From Stentor coeruleus (taxonomy: Eukaryota > Ciliophora > Heterotrichea > Heterotrichida > Stentoridae), in assembly GCA_001970955.1 (NCBI GenBank), contig MPUH01000888.1:1-30552 (forward strand): a stretch of DNA of 30,552 bases, in the 5' to 3' direction. The position numbers were made by a program, and so were the translations under genes. Positions within the stretch are counted from its first letter, which is position 1; the number at the start of each line of letters is the position of its first letter. Shown piece after piece: positions 9,456 through 18,537 of this stretch. The notes below the pieces were generated by a model, which saw nothing but the letters and a program-made list of their open reading frames with translations, did not search any database and was not told the origin of the DNA.

Positions 9456-11621
9456 ATGGTAAAGAAAACCAAAGCAAAATCCAGGCTTGACAAGTTTTAC
9501 CATATGGCCAAAGATCAAGGGTATCGGTCAAGAGCAGCCTTCAAACTGATTCAGCTCAATGGCAAGTTTGATATACTCTCCACAGCCCATGTACTTATCG
9601 ATCTTTGTGCAGCTCCCGGTGGGTGGCTACAAGTGGCTGTCAACAACATGCCCGTAGGTAGTTTAATCCTAGGTGTTGACTTAGCCCCAATTAAACCAAT
9701 CAAAGGTGTGACAACTTTCGTCGGTGATATCACAACAAAACAGTGTTACGCAAGAATCAAAAGCGAACTTAAACACTTAAAAGCTGATGTTGTTATCCAT
9801 GATGGTGCACCAAATGTTGGTGTTAGTTGGGAACAAGATGCATATTCTCAAAATGAGTTGGTTTTAAGTTCATTGAAACTTGCGACACAGTTTCTTCGGA
9901 AAGACGGTGTTTTTGTGACAAAAGTTTTCCGTAGTGTGGATTATAATTCGTTATTGTGGGTTTTTGGAAAACTTTTTGAAAATGTTCAAGCAACTAAACC
10001 TGTAGCAAGTAGGACTGCATCAGCTGAGATTTTTGTTTATTGTTCAAAGTACTTGGCGCCAAAAAGTATTGACCCTAAGCTTTTAGATCCAAAATATGTG
10101 TTTATGGAAAGTGATGATATTATTGCTAAGCATAATGTTAACTCAGTTAAACAGATTATACCTGGGAAAAGAGTACATATTGATCATAGTAAAGGTTTAG
10201 GTCAGTTTAGGAAAGGTACTTTGGCTGAGTTTATTGAGTGTGGTAATCCGTATCAGTTTTTAGCTGATAATAATGAAATTGATTGTACGGATGAGTTTTC
10301 AATCAAGTATGCGGAAAGAGTTTTGATGAATGATGCAATTAAGGAACATTTTAAAGATATTAAATTGCTTGGGTTGGCGGAGTTGAAAATGCTGATCAAG
10401 TACAGGGCCAAAATACTAAACGTATTAGAAAAGGAAGAAAAAGATAAAGAAAAAGAAAGTGGGAGTAAAATAGTAAAAGAAATAGATTCCGATGAAGAAC
10501 TTGATGATTTAGTCACAGCAGCAGAGAGAAAAGTAAAAAGGAAAACTAAAAAGCAGCAAAAACTAGATAAAAAAATAGCCAAAGGTCAAACGAAACTTGA
10601 AAATGTCTATGAAGGTCAAGAATTATTTACAACCCAAGATCCAGAACTAGGAAAAGATTTAGAAGAAGTTGAATATACAGACCCAGAAGATCAAAATGAT
10701 GATTTGTATTACGAAGATAACGAATCATTAGAATTTGATGATGAAGAAAAAATCGATTTCATGGAAAAAGCGCTAAACGACTATGAGGAAGATCAGGAGT
10801 TACAAGAAAAACTTAAAAAAAAGCGCAAAATAAATGAAGATGGTGACGAAGTTGTATTAGAACAAATGCTAGAAGAAAGCATGAAAAAAGAAGAAGCATC
10901 ACGTTGGTACCAAAGAGAAGAGTTCAATGAGCTTGAAAAATTTGATGAAGAACTTGAAGGACAAGGTGCTAAAAAAGTTAAAAAGGAAAAGAAACGTAAA
11001 ATGTCAAAAAAACAGATGAAAGAAGGTGATAAAGATAAAACCAAAGACGATTTTCTAATTGTCCCACAAGAGTACCCAGAAGAAAATGATGAAGAAGCTT
11101 TAGCTGAAACAATAGCTTTAGGTACAGCAATGCTTAGAAAGAAAAGAAGAAGAGAAATATTAGAATCAAGTTATAATCGTTATAATTTCGAAGATCCAGA
11201 TAAGTTACCTGAATGGTTTGTAAAAGACCAAAAAAAGCATTACACACCATCATTACCAGTTACTAGAGAAGAAATGAGAGAAGCTCGTAGACAAGTTGAA
11301 GAATACAATAAAAGACCTTCAAAAAAAGTTATGGAAGCTATAGCAAGAAGGAAACGAAGATTATCTAAAAGACTTGATAATTTAAAACCTAAAGCTGAAG
11401 CTATTGCAAACCAAACTGATATTTCTGAGTCTATAAAACTTCAACAATTACAAAAGTTGTATAAGAAGGAAATACATACTAGTAAACCTGAGAAAAGATA
11501 TGTGTATTCAAGGAGTTTCCATAAAGATAGAAAGACATTGAGAAAAGGGGGAAGGAATACTAGATTTGTTGATAAGAGATTAAAGAAAGATAAGAGAGCT
11601 AAGAAATTGAAGAAAAGATAA
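9456..11621 (+). CDS. SPB1: SPB1-type 2'-O-ribose rRNA methyltransferase (FtsJ family)
   Basis: Nucleolar pre-60S factor that methylates 2'-O-ribose in the A-loop region of large-subunit rRNA; 721 residues. The N-terminal FtsJ/RrmJ domain (about 1-205) has the SAM-binding LIDLCAAPGGWLQV (48-61) and a complete K-D-K-E tetrad: Lys30 (AAFKLIQLNGKF), Asp116 (IHDGAPN), Lys156 (VTKVFR) and Glu191 (SAEIFV). The block following the FtsJ domain (APKSIDPKLLDPKYVF) is the hallmark that separates Spb1 from other FtsJ enzymes. A long acidic and lysine-rich linker (about 320-540) follows, then the Spb1 C-terminal domain (EDPDKLPEWFVKDQKKH) and a very basic tail. All catalytic residues are intact. It is shorter than the yeast protein (841 residues), mostly in the linker. 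The 195 nt after the stop contain no C. Confidence 0.96.
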   Translation: MVKKTKAKSRLDKFYHMAKDQGYRSRAAFKLIQLNGKFDILSTAHVLIDLCAAPGGWLQVAVNNMPVGSLILGVDLAPIKPIKGVTTFVGDITTKQCYARIKSELKHLKADVVIHDGAPNVGVSWEQDAYSQNELVLSSLKLATQFLRKDGVFVTKVFRSVDYNSLLWVFGKLFENVQATKPVASRTASAEIFVYCSKYLAPKSIDPKLLDPKYVFMESDDIIAKHNVNSVKQIIPGKRVHIDHSKGLGQFRKGTLAEFIECGNPYQFLADNNEIDCTDEFSIKYAERVLMNDAIKEHFKDIKLLGLAELKMLIKYRAKILNVLEKEEKDKEKESGSKIVKEIDSDEELDDLVTAAERKVKRKTKKQQKLDKKIAKGQTKLENVYEGQELFTTQDPELGKDLEEVEYTDPEDQNDDLYYEDNESLEFDDEEKIDFMEKALNDYEEDQELQEKLKKKRKINEDGDEVVLEQMLEESMKKEEASRWYQREEFNELEKFDEELEGQGAKKVKKEKKRKMSKKQMKEGDKDKTKDDFLIVPQEYPEENDEEALAETIALGTAMLRKKRRREILESSYNRYNFEDPDKLPEWFVKDQKKHYTPSLPVTREEMREARRQVEEYNKRPSKKVMEAIARRKRRLSKRLDNLKPKAEAIANQTDISESIKLQQLQKLYKKEIHTSKPEKRYVYSRSFHKDRKTLRKGGRNTRFVDKRLKKDKRAKKLKKR

Positions 11622-12361
11622 ATAGTAAGAAATAGTTTAAATATAAGATGGAAGTTAGGAGTAGGATAAATAGAAATGGTTTAGGTTTTTTTTTTAGAAT
11701 ATGAGATGATATATTGTGATTTTAATAGGATGATATAAGAGATATAGGATGATTAGATAGGATATATGTTGTGAGTTTATAAGAAATAGTGATTTTTTTT
11801 GTATATAATTTATAATCAAATTTTGATTCATAAGTGATTGGCGTGATATAATATTTATATTGTAAAGGTGGCATAATATTCTTTAGGTTTTGGTACCTAT
11901 TTTAAAACTAATATGTGATATTATATGAAATATTAACATACAATTAATCAAATATACTTAAAAGTATATATAATCAAAATCATAATATCATACCTATAAT
12001 TAAAAATTATGTTTTTGCCAATAAAAACTATTATATTTCAATAATTTTTTCTTTATATTCCTCTACAAGTATACAATTCTCATAAAATATTTTAAATCCC
12101 ATTCACCTCATTCCAAAATATCATCCTTCTCTGCTCTTTACAATCCAAGCATCTTGCAAAACCCAAAAAACATTTTTTCCCTCAATATCCCACCTAATTT
12201 CATCCAAAAACCACAACAATTTTCCCCAATAATTTTTTTTTACCCAAAAGCCCATCTAAAATCTTGATCCAAGCCCTAAACCCAATAAATTCCTGCAAAA
12301 AGTCTCAAAAAGCCCTGTTAGAATTCATGAAAAAAGCCCAGAAATGTCGTTTAGATAAAAT
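11622..12361. other. Intergenic region between SPB1 and the DYRK gene; strong skew switch
   Basis: No gene seen. 11622-11816 has 42 G and no C on the plus strand. 12121-12300 has about 56 C and 7 G. The switch falls around 11820-12030. The C-rich half is the 5' flank of the DYRK gene and presumably contains its promoter and 5' UTR; I cannot point to a defined motif. Confidence 0.6.
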
Positions 12362-13768
12362 ATGGAATCGAAGCTGAAAAAAAAATTCAATAACGGAGGG
12401 TATCATAGAGGTAAAGAAGGTCAGTTACGTTCTCCACAGTCTTTCACCAAGAATTCATCTTTAAACCTTGAACTTAAAATGCCCTCTTCAACAAAATGCT
12501 CAATGTCAACACCTAAAAATCTTCAACAAGTTGTCTCTTTAAACAGACTATCTCGGAATGTATCCCAACAAATCTCTATAAACATATCAGGGACATCACT
12601 AAGAACTGGACCAACTTCAATAAAACATGATGCGAAATTCCCTATGGCTCCAAAAGCGGCTATAGCATATTTTCCTAATGAATTCAATAAAATCGAACAA
12701 GTCGAAGTCCAAGATTATCAGTTTGTATATTTTCTAGGCTGTCCAAACAAAATCAAACCTTTTTTAGAAGGTAACAACAATGGTTATGATGATGACAGAG
12801 GCGATTATATTATAACTTTAGGTGATCATGTTGCTTATAGATATGAAATCATTAAACTCCTAGGCAAAGGGTCATTTGGCCAAGTCGTTGAATGCTATGA
12901 TTACAAAAGACAAGAAAAAGTTGCATTGAAAATCATAAAAAATAAAAAAAGGTTTCATCAACAAGCCGCTGTAGAAATCAAAATCCTCCAACAACTAAGA
13001 GAAAACGATATAGAAGGAAAATACAATGTTGTGAAAATAAAAAACTACTTTATATTCCGCAGGCATATATGCATAACATTTGAACTACTAAGTCTTAATT
13101 TGTATGAACTTTTAAGGCAAAACAATTTCGAAGGGCTCTCTTTAACATTGATCCATAGATTTTCAGTACAATTATTAGTATGTTTGCAATATATAGCAAA
13201 ACAAAAAGTTATACATTGTGATTTAAAGCCAGAAAATATATTACTTAAAGATACAGAAAAAGCTTTAATTAATATTATTGACTTTGGGAGTAGTTGTTTT
13301 GAACAAGAAAGGATTTATTATTATATACAGAGTAGGTTTTATAGAGCTCCAGAGATTATATTGGGGATTGCATATACTACAGCGATTGATATGTGGAGCT
13401 TAGGGTGTATATTAGCAGAATTGTATACTGGAAGACCATTATTCCCTGGGGAATCAGAACATATACAGCTGATATATATAATGCAAGTCTTAGGTATACC
13501 TCCTTTGGCTGTGATAACTAGGGCGACCAAGCGTGAGATGTTTTTTGATGAGAATATGTGTCCAAAAATAATCCCAAACAAAAAAGGGATCAAAAAAGAA
13601 CCAGGGACCAGAAATCTTGAAGAAATCCTCCAAGGGTGTTCAGAAGTGTTTTTAGATTTCGTGAAAAGGTGTTTGATATGGCAACCAGAATTACGCATGA
13701 AACCAATTGAAGGTCTTGAACACCCTTGGATTAATGAAGGACTTAAACGAAAACAAAAAAACACTTAA
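12362..13768 (+). CDS. Class II DYRK-family protein kinase (DYRK2/4-like)
   Basis: Dual-specificity kinase of 468 residues. Members autophosphorylate an activation-loop tyrosine and then act on Ser/Thr. About 140 low-complexity residues precede the DYRK homology box YDDDRGDYIITLGDHVAYRYE (about 142-162), typical of class II DYRKs. Kinase motifs are complete: GKGSFGQVVE (168-177), VALK (Lys190), HCDLKPEN (Asp287) and DFGSSCF (Asp307). The activation loop YYYIQSRFYRAPE has Tyr319 and Tyr321, the latter aligning with the autophosphorylated tyrosine. IDMWSLGCILAELYTGRPLFPGE follows. The domain ends near HPWINEGLKR with almost no C-terminal extension. The ATG at 12362 opens a frame that includes the whole DH box. 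The gene converges on the aspartyl protease gene, 59 bp away. Confidence 0.95.
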   Translation: MESKLKKKFNNGGYHRGKEGQLRSPQSFTKNSSLNLELKMPSSTKCSMSTPKNLQQVVSLNRLSRNVSQQISINISGTSLRTGPTSIKHDAKFPMAPKAAIAYFPNEFNKIEQVEVQDYQFVYFLGCPNKIKPFLEGNNNGYDDDRGDYIITLGDHVAYRYEIIKLLGKGSFGQVVECYDYKRQEKVALKIIKNKKRFHQQAAVEIKILQQLRENDIEGKYNVVKIKNYFIFRRHICITFELLSLNLYELLRQNNFEGLSLTLIHRFSVQLLVCLQYIAKQKVIHCDLKPENILLKDTEKALINIIDFGSSCFEQERIYYYIQSRFYRAPEIILGIAYTTAIDMWSLGCILAELYTGRPLFPGESEHIQLIYIMQVLGIPPLAVITRATKREMFFDENMCPKIIPNKKGIKKEPGTRNLEEILQGCSEVFLDFVKRCLIWQPELRMKPIEGLEHPWINEGLKRKQKNT

Positions 13769-13827
13769 AGTCCTCAGTTAATCATAAATCTGCATTAATT
13801 AACCACATAATTCCTTATAAAAATCCA

Positions 13828-15009
13828 TTAATTAGGTATTTTCTCGTAACTTAAAGGCTCACTTGCGACCCCTTGGACTTTAGAAAGCATAACATAAAAG
13901 CATAAAGGTATGATAATAATAACCCCTAATACAATAATCCCAACTATATAAAGGGTGTTAAATTTCAAAGCTTTTTCTGGGTCTGCAGCCTTATAAGTTA
14001 AGATTTCAGGTACTTCATAATCGAATATTAAATAATATTCCCTAAAAAACGGCAAACCAAGTCTGATATAGTTATTTTGTGACTTAGCAACACGCAAAGT
14101 ACAAAAGTCTTCTTGGACTTTAACATAATTATTAGGGGTAATAAGGTACTCATATCCAGCAATAAGAAAAGTTAAGTTTTGTAAGCTGTGAACTTTTTGA
14201 TAGTCACAAGGAAATGAATATGGGTAATTGGAAGTATCATTTGGGGTTTTCTGAGAAAATATTGATACAAAAGTATTATATGAATTCTCTGGTAACGAAA
14301 TTGCATCGAATGTTGAATCAAAAATCCCTTTTCCTGTGAAATTTGTTGTGTTTGATCCTAATCCTAAACTTTCTATATCAATCATCCAGTGCCCTTCATA
14401 GCTGGAAACTGGGATTATACGTTCTTCGCCTATACCATAGTCATCAGAGTATCCTCCAATCGTCATAACAGGATAATTTTGTGAATAACTCTGATTTCCA
14501 AGATAAATCGAAAAAACCTGCTCTTTAATCTTTCCTTCTTTCTTAAGTGTCGAGAGAAAAGGCCAAAACCCATGAGACAGTCTACTAAAAGATAAACCTA
14601 AAACCCCATCACAAGAGGCAAAAACCGCATCTTGCCTTGAAATCCCAACATAAACCTGTGAATTCGCCAACAAGTCATCAGCTTTAAATCTATCTGAGCA
14701 TAATTTCCCAACAATTTCACAACTTTGATATAAAATTCTTGTTGAATTGTTATAACAAACTTCTGTAGATGACTCTGAGCTATTGGCTGATCCATAATAC
14801 AAAAGCCAAGCTGAAGCTGTATCGAGAACTAAAGAGATATTTTTTCCAGGAGTCCCTTTAGTCAATACAATCGAATAATACATTCTAAAATCTTCAGTGT
14901 TTGAGTCATCAGTAATAGACAGGTTTTTATATGTTTTTGCTGATGGAACTAAAGGCATTGTAAGTAAAGCTAGTGCTGGGATAACAACTACTATTAGTGA
15001 AAAGATCAT
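13828..15009 (-). CDS. Membrane-anchored pepsin-family (A1) aspartyl protease-like protein with altered active-site motifs
   Basis: A 393-residue type I membrane protein by prediction. It has a hydrophobic signal peptide (about 1-24), a luminal pepsin-like domain (about 40-340), a single transmembrane helix (about 351-375, YIVGIIVLGVIIIIPLCFYVML) and a short cytosolic tail. The first catalytic motif reads VLDTASAWLL (Asp63), with Ala in place of the usual Gly of DTG. The family block DGVLGLSF is present at 134-141. The second motif reads GIFDSTFDAISLP (Asp231), where DTG/DSG becomes DST. Both aspartates are kept but both conserved glycines of the fireman's-grip loops are replaced, so proteolysis is uncertain. 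A late-secretory or lysosomal location is inferred. The TATATAA about 15 bp upstream of the ATG may be promoter sequence. Confidence 0.85.
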   Translation of the reverse strand: MIFSLIVVVIPALALLTMPLVPSAKTYKNLSITDDSNTEDFRMYYSIVLTKGTPGKNISLVLDTASAWLLYYGSANSSESSTEVCYNNSTRILYQSCEIVGKLCSDRFKADDLLANSQVYVGISRQDAVFASCDGVLGLSFSRLSHGFWPFLSTLKKEGKIKEQVFSIYLGNQSYSQNYPVMTIGGYSDDYGIGEERIIPVSSYEGHWMIDIESLGLGSNTTNFTGKGIFDSTFDAISLPENSYNTFVSIFSQKTPNDTSNYPYSFPCDYQKVHSLQNLTFLIAGYEYLITPNNYVKVQEDFCTLRVAKSQNNYIRLGLPFFREYYLIFDYEVPEILTYKAADPEKALKFNTLYIVGIIVLGVIIIIPLCFYVMLSKVQGVASEPLSYEKIPN

Positions 15010-15062
15010 TATTCTTATATAATCGCTAGACTTAAGAGGATAATATTAATTTTCCATATGCC

Positions 15063-16124
15063 CTAATGTAGATCTGGTAGATCATTTGAGTTGTTTTTTG
15101 TCGACATAGACAACACTGTTCTCCCAGCTTGTAACACTAATGCCCCAGTGCTCTGTACCATGAGCTTACTACCGCTTTTTATAAGAGTTCCAAACTTTGA
15201 ATTGTTGTCTTCTAATATAAAACTCCCATCTTTGAATTTCACATTAGCATGGCATCTAGATACTGATATATCTGAAATACGAACATCAGCATCATGTCCT
15301 CTACCCAAAGTAATACTGTTATCATTGCTAATACTTATAACATGAACCCCACGATTTCTATTTCTATCACTTCCTACAGCTTCTAAGACTATAAACGGTG
15401 CAGTAGGTTTGTCTATTTTAAACAGTTCAAGATCTTTATCGTTGCTGCCTATTTTAAAAGGAAAGCTTGATTTGCAGATTTCACAGTCCATGGATTTCCA
15501 CGAGTAAGTCATGCAATTTGATGTGTTTCTGACCACCATTCTTGAGGCAATCCATTTCTGTAAGCATCCTAAGTGTATATATTTCATAGACCCGATACAC
15601 TTGCAAGGACTTATTAATGGATTTTGGGCCGTTGAATCATCAGACAGACAAATACGACAGACACCTTTTTCTTGATTTTCTTGTAAAAAGCTATCCTCAC
15701 TATCTTGAGTATTATCACTAAGTTCCTGATAAGGTGAAGCTCTTAAAGCTGTGATTTTAAAGCTCACTCGGCCTAGTTTAACAACATCATCTAGAGCTAA
15801 AGCTACCCCTGGGCCATGTTTAGTCCTCATGGTTTTCACAACACTCCATAAGTATTCATTGAGCCAAAGGACTGAAAACTCGTTTTTTTCAAGAGAAACC
15901 ATGCAAAGAGGGGTGAAATCTTCTTGTCCTGGGGCTTCTGTTAGATTCAATGTTTGCTGTACTTCAGTACCCACTCTGACAATGTAGCAGGTTTTAGTTG
16001 CGGAAAACTGTTTTTTAAACGTGCTGTGGGATTCGTAGTCATAAAGTCCGTGGGAGTCTCGGGCCCAGGTTGAGGTTTTTATGTTGAGTCTGTATAGGTT
16101 TTACATGTTATTTGAATTCTTCAT
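15063..16124 (-). CDS. RING-CH (MARCH-type) and FHA domain protein, putative E3 ubiquitin ligase, one 15-nt intron
   Basis: A 348-residue protein once a 15-nt intron is removed. Without that, the frame begins at a GTG (15974). Upstream in-frame codons continue to 16089, and the intron GTAAAACCTATACAG (16090-16104) joins them to an exon starting at the ATG at 16124 (MKNSNN). Total length 1062-15=1047 nt is exactly 349 codons. The RING-CH zinc finger (about 151-212) follows C-x2-C, C-x-C, H-x2-C, C-x2-C in C4HC3 order, starting CRICLSDD. It is followed by a forkhead-associated domain (about 257-330) with LGRGHDADVRISDISVSRCH and the SKFGT element, which bind phosphothreonine peptides. A ubiquitin ligase recruited to phosphorylated targets is inferred. 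This pairing is, as I recall, common in ciliates. Confidence 0.9.
16090..16104 (-). other. 15-nt intron in the RING-CH/FHA gene
   Basis: On the minus strand it reads GTAAAACCTATACAG, with GT-AG ends. It contains an in-frame TAA, and removing it joins ATG AAG AAT TCA AAT AAC AT|A CTC AAC to the main frame. The length matches the tiny introns of heterotrich ciliates. Confidence 0.85.
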
Positions 16125-16282
16125 TATTATTATAAAACGTTATTTGACTTTGGCTTATGAAATGCCCTCGGAAAAAAATAAATTATGATTTTTGACTAGA
16201 GGCTTAGAAGATGGGGTTATGGGGTTTTGGCTTTTGATATGAGGTTTTGTGGAAGAGTTTTCCCGGTTTAGGTTTAGAAAAA

Positions 16283-16942
16283 CTATTCGAATATTTTAGT
16301 TATATATAAGGTTATTACCATATCGTTAGTAATTCCATAATCTCGTAATTCGTTATGGTCTTGTAATAGTCGCCCATTGAAAAAAAACTTTAGGTCCTGA
16401 TCTTTGAACCCTTCATTGTGTTGGAAAATTAAGCTTTTTAAGTTTTTTATAGTAGAACTGTTGCTAAGTTTAATATCGAAATCAGTTACAGAATTCGCCA
16501 TTCTGAGCTTTATGGCGATCAGATCTTCAGGGATGTTTTTTTTCAAGATTTCTCCTTTGATTTCATCAGCAAACTCTAATGGATCTACTAATACAAAAGA
16601 TGGAATTTCATATCTATGGCCTTTTGGGCTGATACATATGTTCATTGACGAGTCAAGAGTTTTGAATTTTCCTATAGACAATAGAACTTTTGCTTCAGAT
16701 TCAGATGATTCTACTATTTGCTTTAAATAAACCCATGATTTTTTTCTATTTGTTTTAGTTTGGTAGTCCCAAAATTCTTGCCTTTTGATTTTTAAGTCTT
16801 TTTTGGTTATTAGAGCTTTCCAAGATTTTGTTTTTTTAACACCTTGGCCTGAAAATTGATCTTCGAGTTCGGTGTAGTCTTTTGTTATACGTTGAAAAGG
16901 TTGGATTATTAGGTTCATGTTACTTGTTCTCCCACAACCCAT
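16283..16942 (-). CDS. Ubiquitin domain-containing protein, UBTD1/UBTD2 (DC-UbP)-like
   Basis: A 219-residue protein from the second ATG (16942). I prefer this over the ATG at 16972 because it gives MGCGRTSN, an N-myristoylation-type start. Human UBTD1 likewise starts MGNC. The N-terminal DC-UbP domain shows KSWKALITKKDLKIKRQEFWD, then KSWVYLKQIV and GHRYEIPSFVLVDP, matching the UBTD layout. The C-terminal 75 residues form a ubiquitin-like fold (IKLRMANSVTDFDIKL, then LKFFFNGRLLQDHNELRDYGI). There is no terminal Gly-Gly (ends ITKIFE), so it is not a conjugated modifier. Family members bind E2 enzymes and modulate ubiquitination. Location at membranes through myristate is inferred. Confidence 0.88.
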   Translation of the reverse strand: MGCGRTSNMNLIIQPFQRITKDYTELEDQFSGQGVKKTKSWKALITKKDLKIKRQEFWDYQTKTNRKKSWVYLKQIVESSESEAKVLLSIGKFKTLDSSMNICISPKGHRYEIPSFVLVDPLEFADEIKGEILKKNIPEDLIAIKLRMANSVTDFDIKLSNSSTIKNLKSLIFQHNEGFKDQDLKFFFNGRLLQDHNELRDYGITNDMVITLYITKIFE

Positions 16943-17063
16943 TGTTATTATTATAGTTTGTGTATTTATCATTTTTTTCCAGTTTTTTTTATAAAGTTTT
17001 AAGATAATTGAAAGGAGTAAATTAAAATAATTGAAAAAAATGATATGAAGAAGCTATTTTGAC

Positions 17064-17376
17064 GATTAGATTGGGAAATTAAGTTAGTTTGTAACAGGTT
17101 TAAAGCTTGTTGATTAGGAAATTTTTGAGCTTTTTAGAGAAATTATGTTAAAAAACTTTTGAGGCCTTTTAAAGAAATGAAGTTTTTGGATAATATTTTG
17201 TAATATGCTTTTCTGAGATGNGATTAGATTGGGAAATTAAGTTAGTTTGTAACAGGTTTAAAGCTTGTTGATTAGGAAATTTTTGGGCTTTTTAGAGAAA
17301 TTATGTTAAAAAACTTTTGAGGCCTTTTAAAGAATGAAGTTTTTGGATAATATTTTGTAATATGCTTTTCTGAGAT
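17064..17376. other. Near-identical unmerged overlap around N at 17221
   Basis: About 155 nt left of the N (from 17064) recur at 17222-17376, with one A/G substitution and one missing A. The two differences suggest contig-end errors or two alleles assembled separately. Confidence 0.85.
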
Positions 17377-17475
17377 ATACTGATTTTTTAGTTTTATAGT
17401 TTTTTATATTTATTTTGTAGTTTTATTGATTTTAAGAGAGAGAAATCATGTATAAATATTATTTTGTTTTTAATA

Positions 17476-17572
17476 ATTGAATATCTAAAATTCCCGGATA
17501 AAAACTTTGATGCTAAATTGAAAACTTGCATTGCGAAATTATATCAAAATGGTATTCAATTTTGTAATTAAA
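17476..17572 (+). pseudogene. Short coding-like relic in the spacer
   Basis: Frame ending TAA at 17572 reads IEYLKFPDKNFDAKLKTC followed by IAKLYQNGIQFCN. The amino-acid make-up looks like protein but there is no plausible start and no continuation. Possibly a decayed exon; it may be chance. Confidence 0.22.
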
Positions 17573-18537
17573 AGGTAAATTTATAAGATCACTGAAAAAT
17601 ATACAAATACACTGAAAAATTCTTAATGGCTACATATAAAATAATAATTGCAGATTAAACTTACAACCTAATAAAAAAATATTAAAATTATCATAATAAT
17701 TTTTAGGATTATTAAAATCATAAAACTTTTCTTCTTGGATTATGCATAAACTTTTATTCTATAATTGCATAGTCTTTATAAAAACCCAAAAATATTACTA
17801 ATAAGATAGTATAATAAAATTCTCTAACACTAATAAAAAAATTTGCCTATTTCTGATATCTTTAATCAAAACCACATCAATAAATCAAGTATTACGTATC
17901 AATTATATTGAAAATCAAATATTTACACTGAGTTCCTAATTTCATAAAATTTTATAGAAAAATTTCAACGAGCACATTTAACTCATAAAAATTATAGAAT
18001 TAATCATTCTTCCAATATTTTTTTCAATCTGCCACATATAAGCAGGTCTCTGAGTAAATATTGTCTTTATAATCAACCTTATTTACATATAATTCTTTTA
18101 TAATTTCCAATATACTTAAATATTAAGACTCTATATATGCTTATTATATCAACCTGAAATTTTGTAGGAATTCTGATATACTTCATATTTTATATACATT
18201 TTAATATTATTATTTACGGTTTAGGGATAAAATGTATGTTGATTATAATAAGTCTATCTGGTTGGAATAAAAAAGAATTATAAAAGTACATAGAAGGCAT
18301 CTTATACTAATTTTAAATTTTCGTCCTAGATGAGATTATAGTAAGTGGATGAGTTTTGAAAGAGATGCATGTTTAGTGTAATAGTATTCATCGCCACACA
18401 AAAAATATAGAATATGAAATGGTGAAGTATTGAAAGATCATTTAAATACTAATAAAAATATCAAAAGTATGCTTATAAGCAATTACAAAAATCATAATTT
18501 TTATATAAAAAAAAAGAGTTTAATAACAGTTTATTAT

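Larger units (their letters stand above)
16943..18537. other. 1.6-kb gene-poor spacer with overlap artefact, coding-like relic and inverted repeat
   Basis: No intact gene found and no tRNA-like B-box seen. It holds a C-free stretch (16981-17053) upstream of the UBTD gene, a duplicated block around N at 17221, a short coding-like relic (17476-17572) and a moderately C-rich part (about 17640-18120). A mildly G-rich part (about 18200-18360) follows, with a 14/15-nt inverted repeat flanking the switch (18140-18153 and 18238-18252). Confidence 0.5.

Noticed and set aside
10253-11044. Serine- and phenylalanine-rich minus-strand frames inside SPB1
   Set aside because: They mirror the acidic and lysine-rich linker of SPB1; no independent start context or family features.
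13339-13764. 141-residue minus-strand frame opposite the kinase
   Set aside because: Lies wholly within the conserved kinase domain on the other strand; a shadow frame.
17064-17376. Biological tandem duplication
   Set aside because: The copies abut a single N exactly as at the four other overlap sites, so an assembly cause is more likely.
16943-18537. tRNA or other standard RNA gene in the largest spacer
   Set aside because: No GGTTCGAATCC-like B-box or cloverleaf-compatible segment was seen by eye on either strand.
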